Under the pieces are notes generated by a model, which was not told the DNA's origin, did not search any database, and was given only the letters and a program-made list of their open reading frames with translations. Below are positions 21,716-33,315 of a DNA stretch of 64,000 bases, in pieces. This DNA is from Kalaharituber pfeilii (lineage: Eukaryota; Ascomycota; Pezizomycetes; Pezizales; Pezizaceae), in NCBI GenBank assembly GCA_015179045.1, contig WHUZ01000040.1:62001-126000 (forward strand). The letters run 5' to 3'. The position numbers and the translations under genes were made by a program. The first letter of the stretch is position 1; every line of letters starts with the position of its first letter.

Positions 21716-22756
21716 AATTGTGATAACTACGCGGAACTTCTGAACCACCTATAGTAGCGCCCACACTCGGCTCAGTTTCCAAGATATTTTCGGTCCAAAT
21801 CAGCCATTCTCAAGAAACCGACTTCCCTTTCGGTTCGATTTCGGCATATGTCAATACTTTAACAAGTTGGTGTAAGAGTTAAAGCAGATGCTGACTTGCG
21901 GTGTCAAATTGAGCCAGGCACTATACCATTTGAGCTGCATCAGTGTCATTTGACAGCATGACAAGCCAGTGCCAGTAGGAAAATGTGTCCACCATCGAAG
22001 GGGAGGCGGATTGACTCAGGGAATTTGTGGAGGCAGTGGTGGATGTCCTGATGCAGAGGGAGGGGATGGTATTTTATTATTTAATTATCTAACATAAGGT
22101 GGGCATCTACAAGGCACTGGGTATTCTGGCCCACATCCGGAACGTACTGCTTATTCTCGTCCTCGCCTATGGCATAATAGAACTGCCTATTTCATGCTTG
22201 CGCTTATCATTCTTGACACTCGCTCTGGGCTCTCGGAGATGCCAATATGTAGCAAATTATGAATTTATTAAATAATTAATATATGCAATCTACAAAAAAT
22301 AGCTTGACTCCTGCAGTCGTCAAAATTAGCTTCACAGTGCCGCTCAATGTAGGCTGACTATTGAAGCTGCCAGCGGTGTCACTCAAGGTAGGCTTGCCAT
22401 CAAGGTCGTGCTGTCCAGAGAGACCTGCCGTGCCTGTTAATTCAGTTTATTCTTTCCGATGTCAACTATTGTAGGTAGCGACTGAGCTCTTGTTACATAC
22501 CAGCAGGGGCGCACACGAGAAAAAAACAAGTTGGTTCCATGATATATTCAAAACAACAAATTGATAGTCAGATTTTAATTTTTGTTTGCTCATCAGCTCA
22601 TTACTGCAGATCTAATTTCTCTTTTTTCTTTTTTTTTTTACCTACTTAAGTAATCTTGTATTGAAACTATAATGTGGCTCACCGCATTGGCCTATATACT
22701 GGGCAGGTGGCCTCTATGCATCTTACGTCACTAGTCTGGGTAGTAGATATTACAAT
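21716..22756. other. No gene recognised between two inverted repeat arms
   Basis: About 1 kb without coding features. AT-rich patches lie near 22070-22100 and 22255-22300. Confidence 0.45.
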
Positions 22757-22866
22757 TTCGAAGCCAACAATCGATCTAGCTGTCCAACAATGTTACTTGT
22801 GCTGAGTGTCATGGCGTAAAAGTTTATCGTCTGATACGGCCCGAGAGCCGCAGTCAGAATGCGACT
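22757..22866. repeat. Inverted repeat arm B (about 105 bp)
   Basis: Partner of 21605-21715 in opposite orientation. Immediately to its right begins sequence homologous to the 3' flank of the first ankyrin locus. Confidence 0.75.
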
Positions 22867-23613
22867 GCCCCGAGAGGTTCTGCAACTAAGCGTTGCGTGG
22901 CGACGTGGCGAAACACGCCAGATGGCGAAGCAAATGGATTCTGCCAGTGTGGGACATGTGAGAAATGTAACACGCGAATATAAGGAGGGCATGAAGGACG
23001 CTGTAGGGGTCAAACAGCTCATCAGTTCTTCGAATTCATTCTTGTGCACGAGATACTATAGACTACTACACCACGAAACTTGGACATTATGCTATTCTAC
23101 ACCCACTTCCATGGCTTCTGACCTACAGCGGCCTTCCAACTGCAGAGCTGTATCACGGATATCCAGAGGAACGGGCAACAAGGTTCGTTCACACCTCCAG
23201 TCGCTGCGCAGCTACCCAGTACAGTGCGGTGTCCCCTTGCCATTGTTAGCCACAGCGTCAGTCCCGCCAGGAACGTAGTAGCTCTGCAACAACTGTATGT
23301 TCCCTAAACGCTGCGTAGTCCAGCGGGATCCAATCATCACGATTCCTGGCTACGATATCAGCTCCCCGATCAAGCAGCAGCGCTGCAACAGCTTCATGTC
23401 CCATATATGCTGCATGGTGCAGTGGGGTATTCCAAAAGTCATTCTTAGCTGCCATATGCGCCCCCTGATCAAGCAGCAGCTTTGCAACAGCCGCGTGTCC
23501 CCCCCATGCTGCGCGGTGCAGTGGGGTGTCACCATTCCCATTCTTGGCCGCGATATCAGCCCCCTGATGAAGCAGCAGCTCTGCAACAGCTGCGTGCCCC
23601 TGCAATACTGCGT

Positions 23614-23672
23614 TTTTATTTTTTTTTTTATTTCACGTGACCCCGCTTGTAGCTGTTCGCCATGGCAGGGCA
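23614..23672 (-). mobile_element. Ultra-short retroposon (family 1), copy 5, in the ankyrin pseudogene
   Basis: It is flanked by a perfect 12-nt repeat gcaatactgcgt at 23602-23613 and 23673-23684. The minus-strand body starts GCCCTGCCATGGCGAACAGC and ends GGGGTCACGTGAAAT, then an A-rich tail of about 17. Taking out element and one repeat would leave the ankyrin frame continuous. Confidence 0.95.
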
Positions 23673-26606
23673 GCAATACTGCGTAGTGCAGTGGTGTGTC
23701 GCCATTGCGATTCTTAGCCATGATATCAGCCCCCCGATTAAGCAGCAGCTCTGCAACCGCGGCATGTCCCTGCAATACTGCGTAGTGCAGTGAGGTGTCA
23801 CCATTGCGGTTCTTAGCTGAGATATCGTCCCCCCGATCAAGCAGCAACTCTGCAACAGCTGGATATCCTGAGAATGCTGTGCAATGCAGTGGAGAGTTAC
23901 CCTCAAAATGATTAGTTACGATATCAGTCCACCTATCGATCAGGAACTTCACCAGGAGCTTATGCCCATGGGACACGGCGAGGTTTAGCGCTGTTAGGTG
24001 TGCTTGCCAAGCTGGATGTTCTGGGGAGTAGATTCGGAGCGCAAAATGTTGGAGTAAAATCTCCGCAACTTGATGGAACCCAAGGCCTATAGCCGTATCT
24101 AAGAGTGACAAGCCATCATCCAAATCATCACCTTCATCATCTTGTTTTGAGCACACAGGTGCTCCTTGATTGATAGACATTCTGATGATCTCAAGGCAAG
24201 TGATTTCCACAGTTCCATTTGAGCGATTTCCACCTTCAAGAGCCCAATACAAAGGTTTCCTTGCTCCCTGATCTCCTAGCTTCGCTCCATGAAGAAGCAA
24301 AAGCATGACCACACCAATCCGTCCATGATATGCTGCATTTTCCAATGCTGTTGCTCCTGACTCATTTCGCTCATTAATATTGATGGCTGGGTCCTGAAGC
24401 AGACTGTAGGCATCTGTAATTGGAATATCCATGAGATTTGTAGCGCATAAAGATGATACTCCTGAGCTCTCCTTGTCACCATTTGTGTTGTCAGAAGTGT
24501 TCTCTACATGCCGAGAAACATGGAAAAGGGCTTTGAAGTCTAATATGAGCTCTCCAGTGTGAGATATATGCTGCTGTACCTGCGTATCATCCACATTACC
24601 CCGTAAATGACCATCACAGAGCTCTATAACCCGGAGAACAATATTGGTTACTGAGGACCAGTCTGGGTGTTTATCCTGCCCAAGCCCTTCCACAGGTGAT
24701 TGAGATAGTGGGTGAATGTGGGAAATTAATGAAATGTGTTGGTTGAGCTTTGCGAAATCAGGCTTGGTGGGGTCAACTGTAAGGGCCCTCAACGTTCTGT
24801 GCATCCATTCAGCATCCAAGCGAGGGAGCTTCTTAGCGGCATTTAAAGAGCATACAATCAACCTGTATGCATCATCAACTGTTAGTGCGCCATGGCTTTG
24901 GGCTGTATGCGCAAGGTCACGAATCGTGTTATTCGTGAGTAGAGGTAATGAGTTCTGACTCTCAATGATATGGGTGTCGCTAGTTATGCCTTCGATGTAG
25001 TTGGCAGCCAGACGGTAAAAAAATTGATATAGTATACATTGTGTACCCATCGAGAGCAAGCTCATCGGCTTGATGATGGCTCGTGAAATGGTGGCACCGG
25101 CAAGGTCTGAGTTCAAGTTTGCGATCGGAGGTTCGCTGTTAGAAGATTGCCGCTCAGGAGGCAAGCCGACATACCCGATGATGCGATGGTAGTCCAGAAT
25201 GGGTCTAGGACTGTCTATATCCTCGTCTCCGAGTTTATCATCCGTTGACAATATGGCGTGGTCTCGACATATCTGTACAATCGTTTTTCCGCTTACGATG
25301 GTACTTCCCCGACCAATCCAGCAGTCTGCAAGAAGGATTTCGAATTTCTGATCTGGGGGACACAGCAGCCAGAGTGTCTTGCCATCGGTGACATGCTCTT
25401 TTTTTAAGTGGAGCATCCATAGCTGAAGCAATGCCTCAATTCGGGAAGGATCAATCTGCCATGGTGTCCATTTTCCATCAACCTTTTCTCTTTTTGCAGA
25501 AAGTTTAGTAAACTCCACTGATGGCAGCGGTGCAGCAATGTTCTGCTGATCCAATGATCTTGATCTTGCTTGCACAGGAATACTCCACCAGAACTCACCC
25601 ACATCAGCATCGTCAACCAGTGTAACGAGTTTGCCAGCTTCTGCTGAAATCCACACGAGATTCATGATATTAACAATGGTCTCGGATAATATCATTGCTT
25701 GAGCATGACAATCTTGATGCCAAGGTGTGAGCAATAACTCTTCGAGTCTCGTTCGCGTACCAAGCACTTTCTCTGCAAGGCCAGCCGGTGCCCTCTCCTG
25801 ACTTCTGTCTGGATCCGCCAAATATTCTCCATACTCTTGTTCCGATGCAAATGTTGGATAAGTTACTACCTGCCACGTGTCACATTTGTGATGCTTCATT
25901 GCAATGTCATCAAGCTCGAATCCATCATGGAGCTCCTCAACAGAGTAACTATGTGACCAATGGGATTCGTTAAGTTTGTCTCGTGACATTGGTGGGCGAG
26001 AGATATGTCTTCGAATTACAACTCGCAGTAAGGTCATTATGGCGGTAACTATAAGCTGCCCAATTGATGCTGAATAATGCATTGTTCTCAGTCTATAAGT
26101 GAACAGCCATGTGATGTTAGTTCTAAATCCAAACGAGTACTCTGTTTAGGATTTGATCTGCTTACCCCACAAATTGAAGAATAAATCCTTTAGTATACCC
26201 CAGATAATTAGCATCTACCTTTTAGAATTATCATCTAACGGGCTAGACAGAGTTGCATTTTCGTACCTATAACACTCAGAGACGTTGCAAGCAGAGTTAG
26301 CCTGTGACGGCTTGCTGTCTGGGGAAGGCGGTGTGAGGTCATGAGGTGATGCTTCCGCCTAGCTCCAACTGGTGAATAGATTGCGAAGGATTGAAACGTT
26401 TGATCCCCAACGGTCTGGTTCCTTTGCACCCATATGACACGCGGAGGCCTCCCGCCACGGCGCTTTTTGTGGTTCGGTATCCACTCCAGTTCCATTGTGC
26501 TTCCCTCGATAATGTGGGCACAAAGAAATATCCCGATAACCAACTGCAGGCTTCCAAGTAACGTTAGGGGAAACGCATATGGAGCAACCGTGGCTTCTCC
26601 CTTCGG

Positions 26607-26609
26607 TCA
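26607..26609 (-). other. Premature TGA in exon 5 of the second ankyrin gene
   Basis: The minus strand reads TATTATTGCCAATGACCG where the paralogue reads TACTATTGGCAGTGGTCA. The second tryptophan codon is TGA here. Confidence 0.85.
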
Positions 26610-27809
26610 TTGGCAATAATATGTCACCCACCCATCAAACACCAACACACCAGTTTGCAGAAGCACACCAATGATAGCAACGATATACAATTCCCACATG
26701 TTAATATCACTACCAATTGTATTCAAGGAGATGTTTGGTGCATTGTTAATTTGTTTGAGTTCACCATCTGACAGATGGGCTGGGGGCTATAATATTTGGA
26801 ATTAGATTTATACGCTTGATAAGCGCTAACCAGAAGGTACCCACTTCAGCAGGACACATCCATTGCTTGCGAGTATAGAGGCCATAGCGCGGCGCAGAGG
26901 AGTTGGTAGACTCTGATGAAAGAAAAACGATTAGAATAAATCTAAATATCTTCAAGAGTAAACTGTCTTACCCCTAACTACTTCATTAAAGTCGTCAATA
27001 ACCAGTTCAAGAATCTGCGGCTTTCCCATTGCCCGCACCACACCAAGACTGTTCCATAACTCGCAAACATCAGTGGAAGTGGAGCTATAGGTCAATATAA
27101 TCAGTATACATCTAGATTTGCAAAAGATTTTGACAGGTGAAACCAGTGTTAAGCTAAGTATAATGCTTTTTAAATGCCAACCTCAATTTCAAGGATCTTC
27201 GAGGAATGGAAACAACTGGATGGGTCCATATGTATGTGAATAGAAACACAAATAAAGACAAACCAAACTCCCTTGAATATCCCCATGCAGATAGATAATG
27301 AGAACATGATCATGAACCAACGACATACCTCAGCAGTTCAATTTCTGCTATTGTATCTATCTCTTCTGCTCTCCCAATAATTGCTTTGAGTGCTCTGCTC
27401 CCCCCTACTCTGATTGCGGAAGTTATTGCTGTCAAAACCCCAAGTGGCCCGCATGCAAAAATAACACTTTCTAGGGGATGCGTGCTGTGCCGGAGGTACT
27501 GTGTCGCTACACGTTCGCCGAAAAGAGTCAAAAGTGGAGCTGCATTCAGTAGCAACGATACAGACGTCAGTAAAAGAATCAGCGACATACGAGCAATGCT
27601 GTTAAATTCTTTTTGGAACAGAGCATCTCCGAAATTGGTTGTTTGTTCATAAGCGCAAGGTTGAGATGACAGTTACTAACCCAGATCACTGAAGAGATTG
27701 TTTGAAAACTCATCACCAGCATCTGACTCGGCCAAAACAGTCAGTGAAAGTTGGGAAATCGCAATCCAGGTAGATAGCGTCCACTTCCAGTAACTCTTCA
27801 TTGACATGT

Positions 27810-28840
27810 TTCAGATTGGTGACTGCGAATACCGCTGCCTTCGCAAAAAAGAAATCTGGTAAAAAATGTATTTCCTAATCAAGACTCTATGTAACATAGA
27901 GACAGTGGGAAATACAATAGCTTTCTTTGAAGCTCCAATTGTTGAAGTAGATTCTTTGCGAAAAATAACAACTTGGTAGGCCTGGGTGTCGCAATTTAGT
28001 ACTTGTATGCTTGCATATGCTCAACAGAGAAGGAGTTAAGTCGCACTGTCGCTGAGAACTTCAGTCGTAATATAGCCAAGGGCCTCGACTCTATGTTTAA
28101 TATCTCAGTCAAGGCCTTATGAGATTATATTTAAGGCTGGGTTGATGCATTGGGATTATCCATTGTGAGAGTGAGACGAGCACCTCCCCTCTCCTTCTAA
28201 TTCTCATGAAAGACCCACGGCAGGATTAGTGGCATGTCACGGGGAACGGTGTTGGATAATAATTAGGGTGTACGAAATAATCGGTGGGAATCGGTGGGCA
28301 AGCGCGTTTATTCGCTGGATAATTTGAATCCGAATCTGAGATAACAGCTTAATGATTGATCTCTGACACATCAACTCAACTTGTGATTTGAAAGTTGCAT
28401 AGAATGCAATGATAACTCGTCCAGGGCTAACGATAACAAGATCGTCATCGGCAGGCAGCGTAATACACTCCAGCTATGATTGTAGATTTCTTTCCCTTTG
28501 ATGCACGGTTCCACATGTGGAACGGCCCTAATTGTGCGGTAGTCAGCCGTTCCAATACTTTCCGAACTAGGCAGTATTTATTTATTCCAACCTTATGGTC
28601 TTGATCACGTCCTCATGGTTCAGGAATCCTGTTATTCTTCCTGATGCAAATGAGTAGTGCCCTTATTTCTTTGATTCAGGAAGGCATTTCATGCAGTGTG
28701 GTGTTCCAGGATTGTAGCCTAGGTTAACATGCAGCTATATGCGCAGGTGTGTCAGTCCTTATTTCCTCAACCAAGACCCAGGATGTTGTGTGCAGCCTAC
28801 CTACATGATCACTATTGGTTATACATGATAATTGCTTCTT
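27810..28840. other. No gene recognised
   Basis: Upstream region of the broken ankyrin gene. No features beyond short open frames. Confidence 0.4.
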
Positions 28841-28846
28841 AGTATC

Positions 28847-29161
28847 TCAATTATGCATCAACTCGAAATCCACAGGTATTCTAGAGTTGTGAGTAACATA
28901 ATCTAAACCGACAAATTCCGTGAAATTCGGTGTGATCACATGGTCTCTTTCATAAGTCGTCCCGCTTTCTCGCACGTAGATACTGTAGAGGTTTCCAAAT
29001 GTTTCAATGCCCCTATTAACCTTGTCATACGGCACATGCACGATCTCAATACTGCTACTACAGTATCGCAAGGCTTTGGGTGGCCACAAATTCATCACGA
29101 CGATGTAGCACAGAAATACTGCTGTCTTTCCTTTCAGCACTTGGGCTGTTGACTTTCGCAA
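28847..29161 (-). CDS. Hypothetical 104-residue ORF
   Basis: An ATG-initiated minus-strand frame with a possible N-terminal membrane segment (AVFLCYIVVMNLW) and then a soluble stretch (SSIEIVHVPYDKVNRGIETF). The composition is protein-like, but I recognise no family, intron or neighbour that suggests a function. Confidence 0.25.
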   Translation of the reverse strand: MRKSTAQVLKGKTAVFLCYIVVMNLWPPKALRYCSSSIEIVHVPYDKVNRGIETFGNLYSIYVRESGTTYERDHVITPNFTEFVGLDYVTHNSRIPVDFELMHN

Positions 29162-29410
29162 GCTTATTTACGGTACCACCTGCTCTTTTAGGCCGTCGTG
29201 GCGTGCATAATTCGAAACCGATACTATGATACATATGTAAAGTCTACGCCAATCTCATCGTAGATTACAGTAGCACGGAACTATCTACAGCACCTCAATT
29301 GTGAGGCTCTGTCAAACAATGAGCCAGTTGAGATTGAGGGTATTGTATCCCACACTCAATCCCGGCGACATCTTTGCTGCGCATATTAGTATGCAAAATT
29401 GTAGAGGAAG

Positions 29411-29411
<1 letters not shown>

Positions 29412-29442
<31 letters not shown>

Positions 29443-29489
29443 TATATGACGTAACCCCGCTTGCAGCTGTTCGCCATGACAGGGCCTAC
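29412..29489 (-). mobile_element. Ultra-short retroposon (family 1), copy 6
   Basis: It is flanked by an 11-nt repeat gtagaggaagt at 29401-29411 and 29490-29500. The minus-strand body starts GCCCTGTCATGGCGAACAGC and ends ACGTCATAT, then about 32 A with one interruption. Four extra bases (ctac) lie between the 5' end and the right repeat. Confidence 0.9.
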
Positions 29490-29500
29490 GTAGAGGAAGT

Positions 29501-30343
29501 AGGAAAGTATCCATTGCCATTAATTTTACAATACGACTGCTTTGTGAACGCTAATATTAGCAGTACATGTATACGAATACAAGGTAGCAAAACGAGGCAA
29601 GCGTATTTCTAGAAGTCGCTCCTTACTTACGTTCGCATCTTCTACGTATTGATGTAAGATACTAAGGGGCATTCAAAGTCGGAGTTGGCAACCGACTGTG
29701 ATTACAAAATTAAATATGTGGATCACAAAATTGCTGCTTAACTTGAGTACAGTGGACACCATGAAACTAGGTTCCTGCGCAAACAGTGAATGCAGAGCCT
29801 CATCAGGAGCCTACCAGTAGCTCGTCTGAATGTGCGGCCCACCATAAGGCAACCCCATGCAATCTCACAGGCCATCTCACCATGCTTAATCTAACTATCA
29901 CGTTTCACTCCAAGGCAGATGTCTCGCGAGCGCGTGGGAGCTCCGCGGACACCTTCTAGCTAGCTAGCAGGAATTACATTGCTGTCATACCCAGCTGTCG
30001 CCACATTGTCGCTGTTGCAGCTGACTTCAGCCGCATGCATGCATGTCTTGCCTCAGGCAATTCATGCTTGATGACATCGAGGCGTGGAATGTGGGAATCT
30101 AAGATGCCACGCACTCTTCTGCATGTGAACAATCTGCGCTGGTGTTGACTTAGCTATTTTCTGCATTGTGGTCGCACAATCTTGGGGCCCGCAATCGCGG
30201 ATCCGAAAATCAACATGAATGAGCATCTGAAGATCGCAAACTTTGTTTTTCGATCAAACTGCATGCAATGCCAAGTAGTCTAAACCCGGAATACCTCTGG
30301 GATGTATTTGCGGGTCAAAATTGCTACGTAGAGTAACAGTCAG
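29501..30343. other. No gene recognised
   Basis: Non-coding by inspection; no repeats noticed. Confidence 0.4.
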
Positions 30344-30410
30344 ACCTTGCTATAACGAACACGTAAACTTCAGCCCTTTCTTTTCGTTATAGCAAGGTTT
30401 TCGTTACAAA
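30344..30410. mobile_element. Pogo-like transposon end (fold-back)
   Basis: accttgctataacgaa at 30344-30359 is the exact reverse complement of 30383-30398, with a 23-nt spacer. The same arrangement occurs at 4475-4527. It resembles pogo-type terminal and subterminal repeats. No transposase lies nearby. Confidence 0.5.
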
Positions 30411-30563
30411 AATTGTCATGCAACCTTTGGCACCCGAGTTCGCACTCCTCAACAGCTATCACACTTCGTATCGACTTACTAGCATAGGAAATAACCCAAA
30501 TCAAGAAATATTCGAGACTATCAAATAAAGCACAAGTGAAATCTGAACTAATAAAAATCTGTA

Positions 30564-31636
30564 CTAGCCGAAAAAATAAGTATCCGGACAGGGGATAAAT
30601 GCATATTATGCGCTATGCAGTATATGGCTATAAAATAGCATATTTTCGTATGCTTGGCAATGACAGTGTGGATAGTGTCCAATTTTATTATGTCAGAAGT
30701 ATTCGGACAGCTGACATAACGAATTTGGGACTTGCAACACCAACAGTCCTATACCTACGTTTGAGGACAAGGCAAATAGATGTAAGTCCTTTTACTAGGA
30801 ATATAAAAATGGCACTGCAGGCAACTACGAATAAGTACAGGTTCAGGCATTATAATGATCAAAACTTACTATTCTGATAGTCTGACTACTATTCTGATAG
30901 ATCCTAAGATTTCGAGACTTCTCTTCAGGGCTTTTCCAGAGACCATTGAAATACTGTTTAAGAGGCTGTTCGAGCTCAAACAGCCTCCGAAACAGCCTCC
31001 GAAACAGCGCCTCCGAAACGTCCTGAAAAGTAGCCTCCGGAACGTCCTCCGGAACAGCCTCCGGAACAGCCTCTGGAACAGCCTACAGAAGAGCACTGCA
31101 ATAGCAGTGAAAACAAGCAGTAGTGACCTACCTCCAGTTGCAGTACTCTCATCTGCACTTTATTACAACAAGATTTGTAGCTGATGCATATGTGAAGCTC
31201 TCAAAACCCCATTCTCAATGGTGTCAGTGCATGTTGATTTCAGTATCTTCATTATTCTAGATATTGTTCTTATTGATAAAAACTTTGCTTGGGCTATTTG
31301 GTATGCGAATACCTCAATGCAGGCCACTGAGTCTTTACCCGGACATTTTTTGCCTGCCATCCTGGTATATATTACCTTGTTCTTGTATTTATTCTGCTGC
31401 TGTATGATAGGGGGTCTCCAGAATTGCGGAGAAGACCCAAATTCATTATGTCAGCTGTCCGGATTTCATTAGGTCAGCTGTCCGGATACTTCTGACATAA
31501 TAAAGATTGGACGCTATCATGAAATTTGGACTGGTCTAAGGAGCCAACCATACAAAAATAGGCTAGTTTATACCAAAAACTGCATAGCGCATAATATGCA
31601 TGGGTCGCCTGTCCGGATACTTATTTTTTCGGCTAG
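30564..31636. mobile_element. 1,073-bp TA-flanked element with long terminal inverted repeats
   Basis: The ends are inverted repeats of 58 bp: 30564-30621 (ctagccgaaaaaataagtat...) and 31579-31636, differing at a few bases, with TA on both outer sides. A second inverted segment lies inside, 30675-30729 against 31436-31512 (ttattatgtcagaagtat.cggacagctgacataa). TA target and end sequence suit Tc1/mariner. The interior has only short frames and a tandem repeat, no DDE/DDD transposase, so the element is non-autonomous. Confidence 0.8.
30968..31095. repeat. cagcctccgaaa-type tandem repeat inside the TIR element
   Basis: Units of about 12-15 nt such as acagcctccgga and acgtcctccgga repeat about nine times. 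They produce repetitive frames on both strands (LRNSLRNSL; GGCSGGCSGG) with no sign of being genes. Confidence 0.75.
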
Positions 31637-31639
31637 TAC

Positions 31640-33170
31640 CGGACTGCCTTCAGCCCCCCCCGACTAGCACAACATGTCAACAACTACTGTACCAACAACC
31701 CGCAATCACACAGTAAATCCACGCAGCACCAAATACCCAAGAAAAGCTTACTCTCGACCCCGAAACATCTACCACATATCCTGAATAAGTTTTCATAGTC
31801 ACTTTTGTGAAATGAAAAGACATATCATTGTATAAAACTCTTATCAACATTTAGCACTTGTGCTATTCGTCGCAGGCAAGGATGTAAGAGTAGCTTAGTG
31901 GGGGTTTTCTACAGATTTTATGTGTCACTTTTGACTATAGCAAGAACAAATTTGTATGTATGTAGACAAACATAACTTCCTCTAAATGTTTTTTTTTTTT
32001 TTTTTTTAAATTTAGTTGTTTAGTTGTTTGGTGGTATTTCGTTACTGCAAAGGTCTGACTAACTGACTGTACATAACGTTGGAGGCTTGAGTGTATAAAT
32101 TATAAATAGACCCCTGAAAGCAAAATTGCTGGAAGAGGACAGGGAAAAAAAAAAAAAAAAAAGGAAAAAAAAAACTTGATGTGACCACTTACAGTACATC
32201 AAACCAGCAACCGTATCAAACTTCTCAACATCCGCAATCCCCATCCATACTCAATCCAGCCTTACCCTCAACCTCCACCTTTTTTTTTTTTTTTTTTTCT
32301 AAATTAAAATAAAACTCCCTTCCCACCAACCTCCCCCTCTACACTATCCCGCACCACACACGTATCCCACCCACCCCGCGAACCCTCTACCCTCAGCCGT
32401 ATATTACCGATAAGTATATCCACACTTTCCAAGCACCCAAAAAAACCAGTTCTCCCGAGCCATACATAGCTACTATCATTATTTATATATATATTCCGAG
32501 AGTAAACCTCCCGCTGTGTTTTTCCTTTTCTCAAACCAAGCGTCAAGAAAAAACAATGATTTGTAGCATATTACTGAGATTTTTTTTGTCACTCGTAACT
32601 CTCTCTGGCATCCTGTTTTCGAGGGCAGTACAAACAAATAATCTTACATACTCCTCCATCAGTTCGCCTACCCTCACCTCATAAAACCCGCAAACTCTCC
32701 AAACCACAAAAACACCCCCCCCCCCCACCAAACACCCATATATATACACCCCCCCCCCATATACCCACCCCACCTTCCTCTCCCCCTTTCTATTTTTCAT
32801 TTTTCAGTATCTAGCAAACACACACACACATCACCACTCCCTCAATTGGTTTTTTTTTTTTTTTTTTTTTTTTTTTTCCCTTATAAAAGAAAAAAAAACT
32901 AACGATTTCTAAATCCTTCAATCTACAAAACACCAAAAACATATAGCATCGGGCAGAAAGCTAGTTCCACACCCAGAGTCCCCTCATAGACAATCTAACT
33001 ACTCATTAACCCACACATCCCATACCCCCATCGACCCGACTTGACACCACCACACCACTACCGCCCTCCCCCTCCCTTTGCGGAATTGCCAATGTATATA
33101 TGTAACCTGTATTTCGTAAAGAGGAGTAAATAATAGAGAAACAATTCATGTATGAAGAACCAAAAATACC
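31640..33170. other. Low-complexity region with homopolymer tracts; no gene
   Basis: There are T runs at 31988-32006, 32281-32299 and 32850-32877, A runs near 32145-32174, and C runs near 32716-32760 in an A/C-rich background. They lack the family 1 or 2 bodies next to them, so I do not call them retroposons. Confidence 0.6.
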
Positions 33171-33315
33171 CATATCCAAAAAGCTACGCTAGATATCCAT
33201 AACAAATTGAGCTCCAACAGGCGCAATACTTATACAACTCAATTCTACCTTCCCTGTCTATCCCTACCCCACCTGCACACACCACACATCGGTAATATCC
33301 CTTCCCCTACCTACC

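Larger units (their letters stand above)
23258..27801 (-). pseudogene. Broken paralogue of the ankyrin-repeat membrane protein gene
   Basis: The exon structure matches the gene at 10922-16302: 27801-27681 (signal peptide WIAISQLSLTVLA), 27539-27329, 27084-26972, 26912-26845, 26786-26267, 26187-26166 (22-nt microexon) and 26091 to about 23258. Three codons upstream, 27807 is an alternative ATG. Two lesions are visible. In exon 5 the codon that is TGG in the paralogue (YYWQW) is TGA at 26607-26609, after a membrane segment. In the ankyrin exon a 59-nt retroposon plus its 12-nt target duplication (71 nt) shifts frame after TPLHYAVL; ankyrin reading continues in another frame to a stop at 23258. 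About six repeats remain, against 14 in the paralogue. The long exon 7 frame is otherwise open, so decay looks recent. Confidence 0.85.

Noticed and set aside
30855..31184. Possible repetitive protein or regulator inside the TIR element
   Set aside because: Both strands give repetitive frames from the same short tandem repeat; no transposase motifs or conserved residues.
31980..32880. Poly-T and poly-A tracts as further ultra-short retroposons
   Set aside because: No family 1 or 2 body and no target-site duplication beside them.
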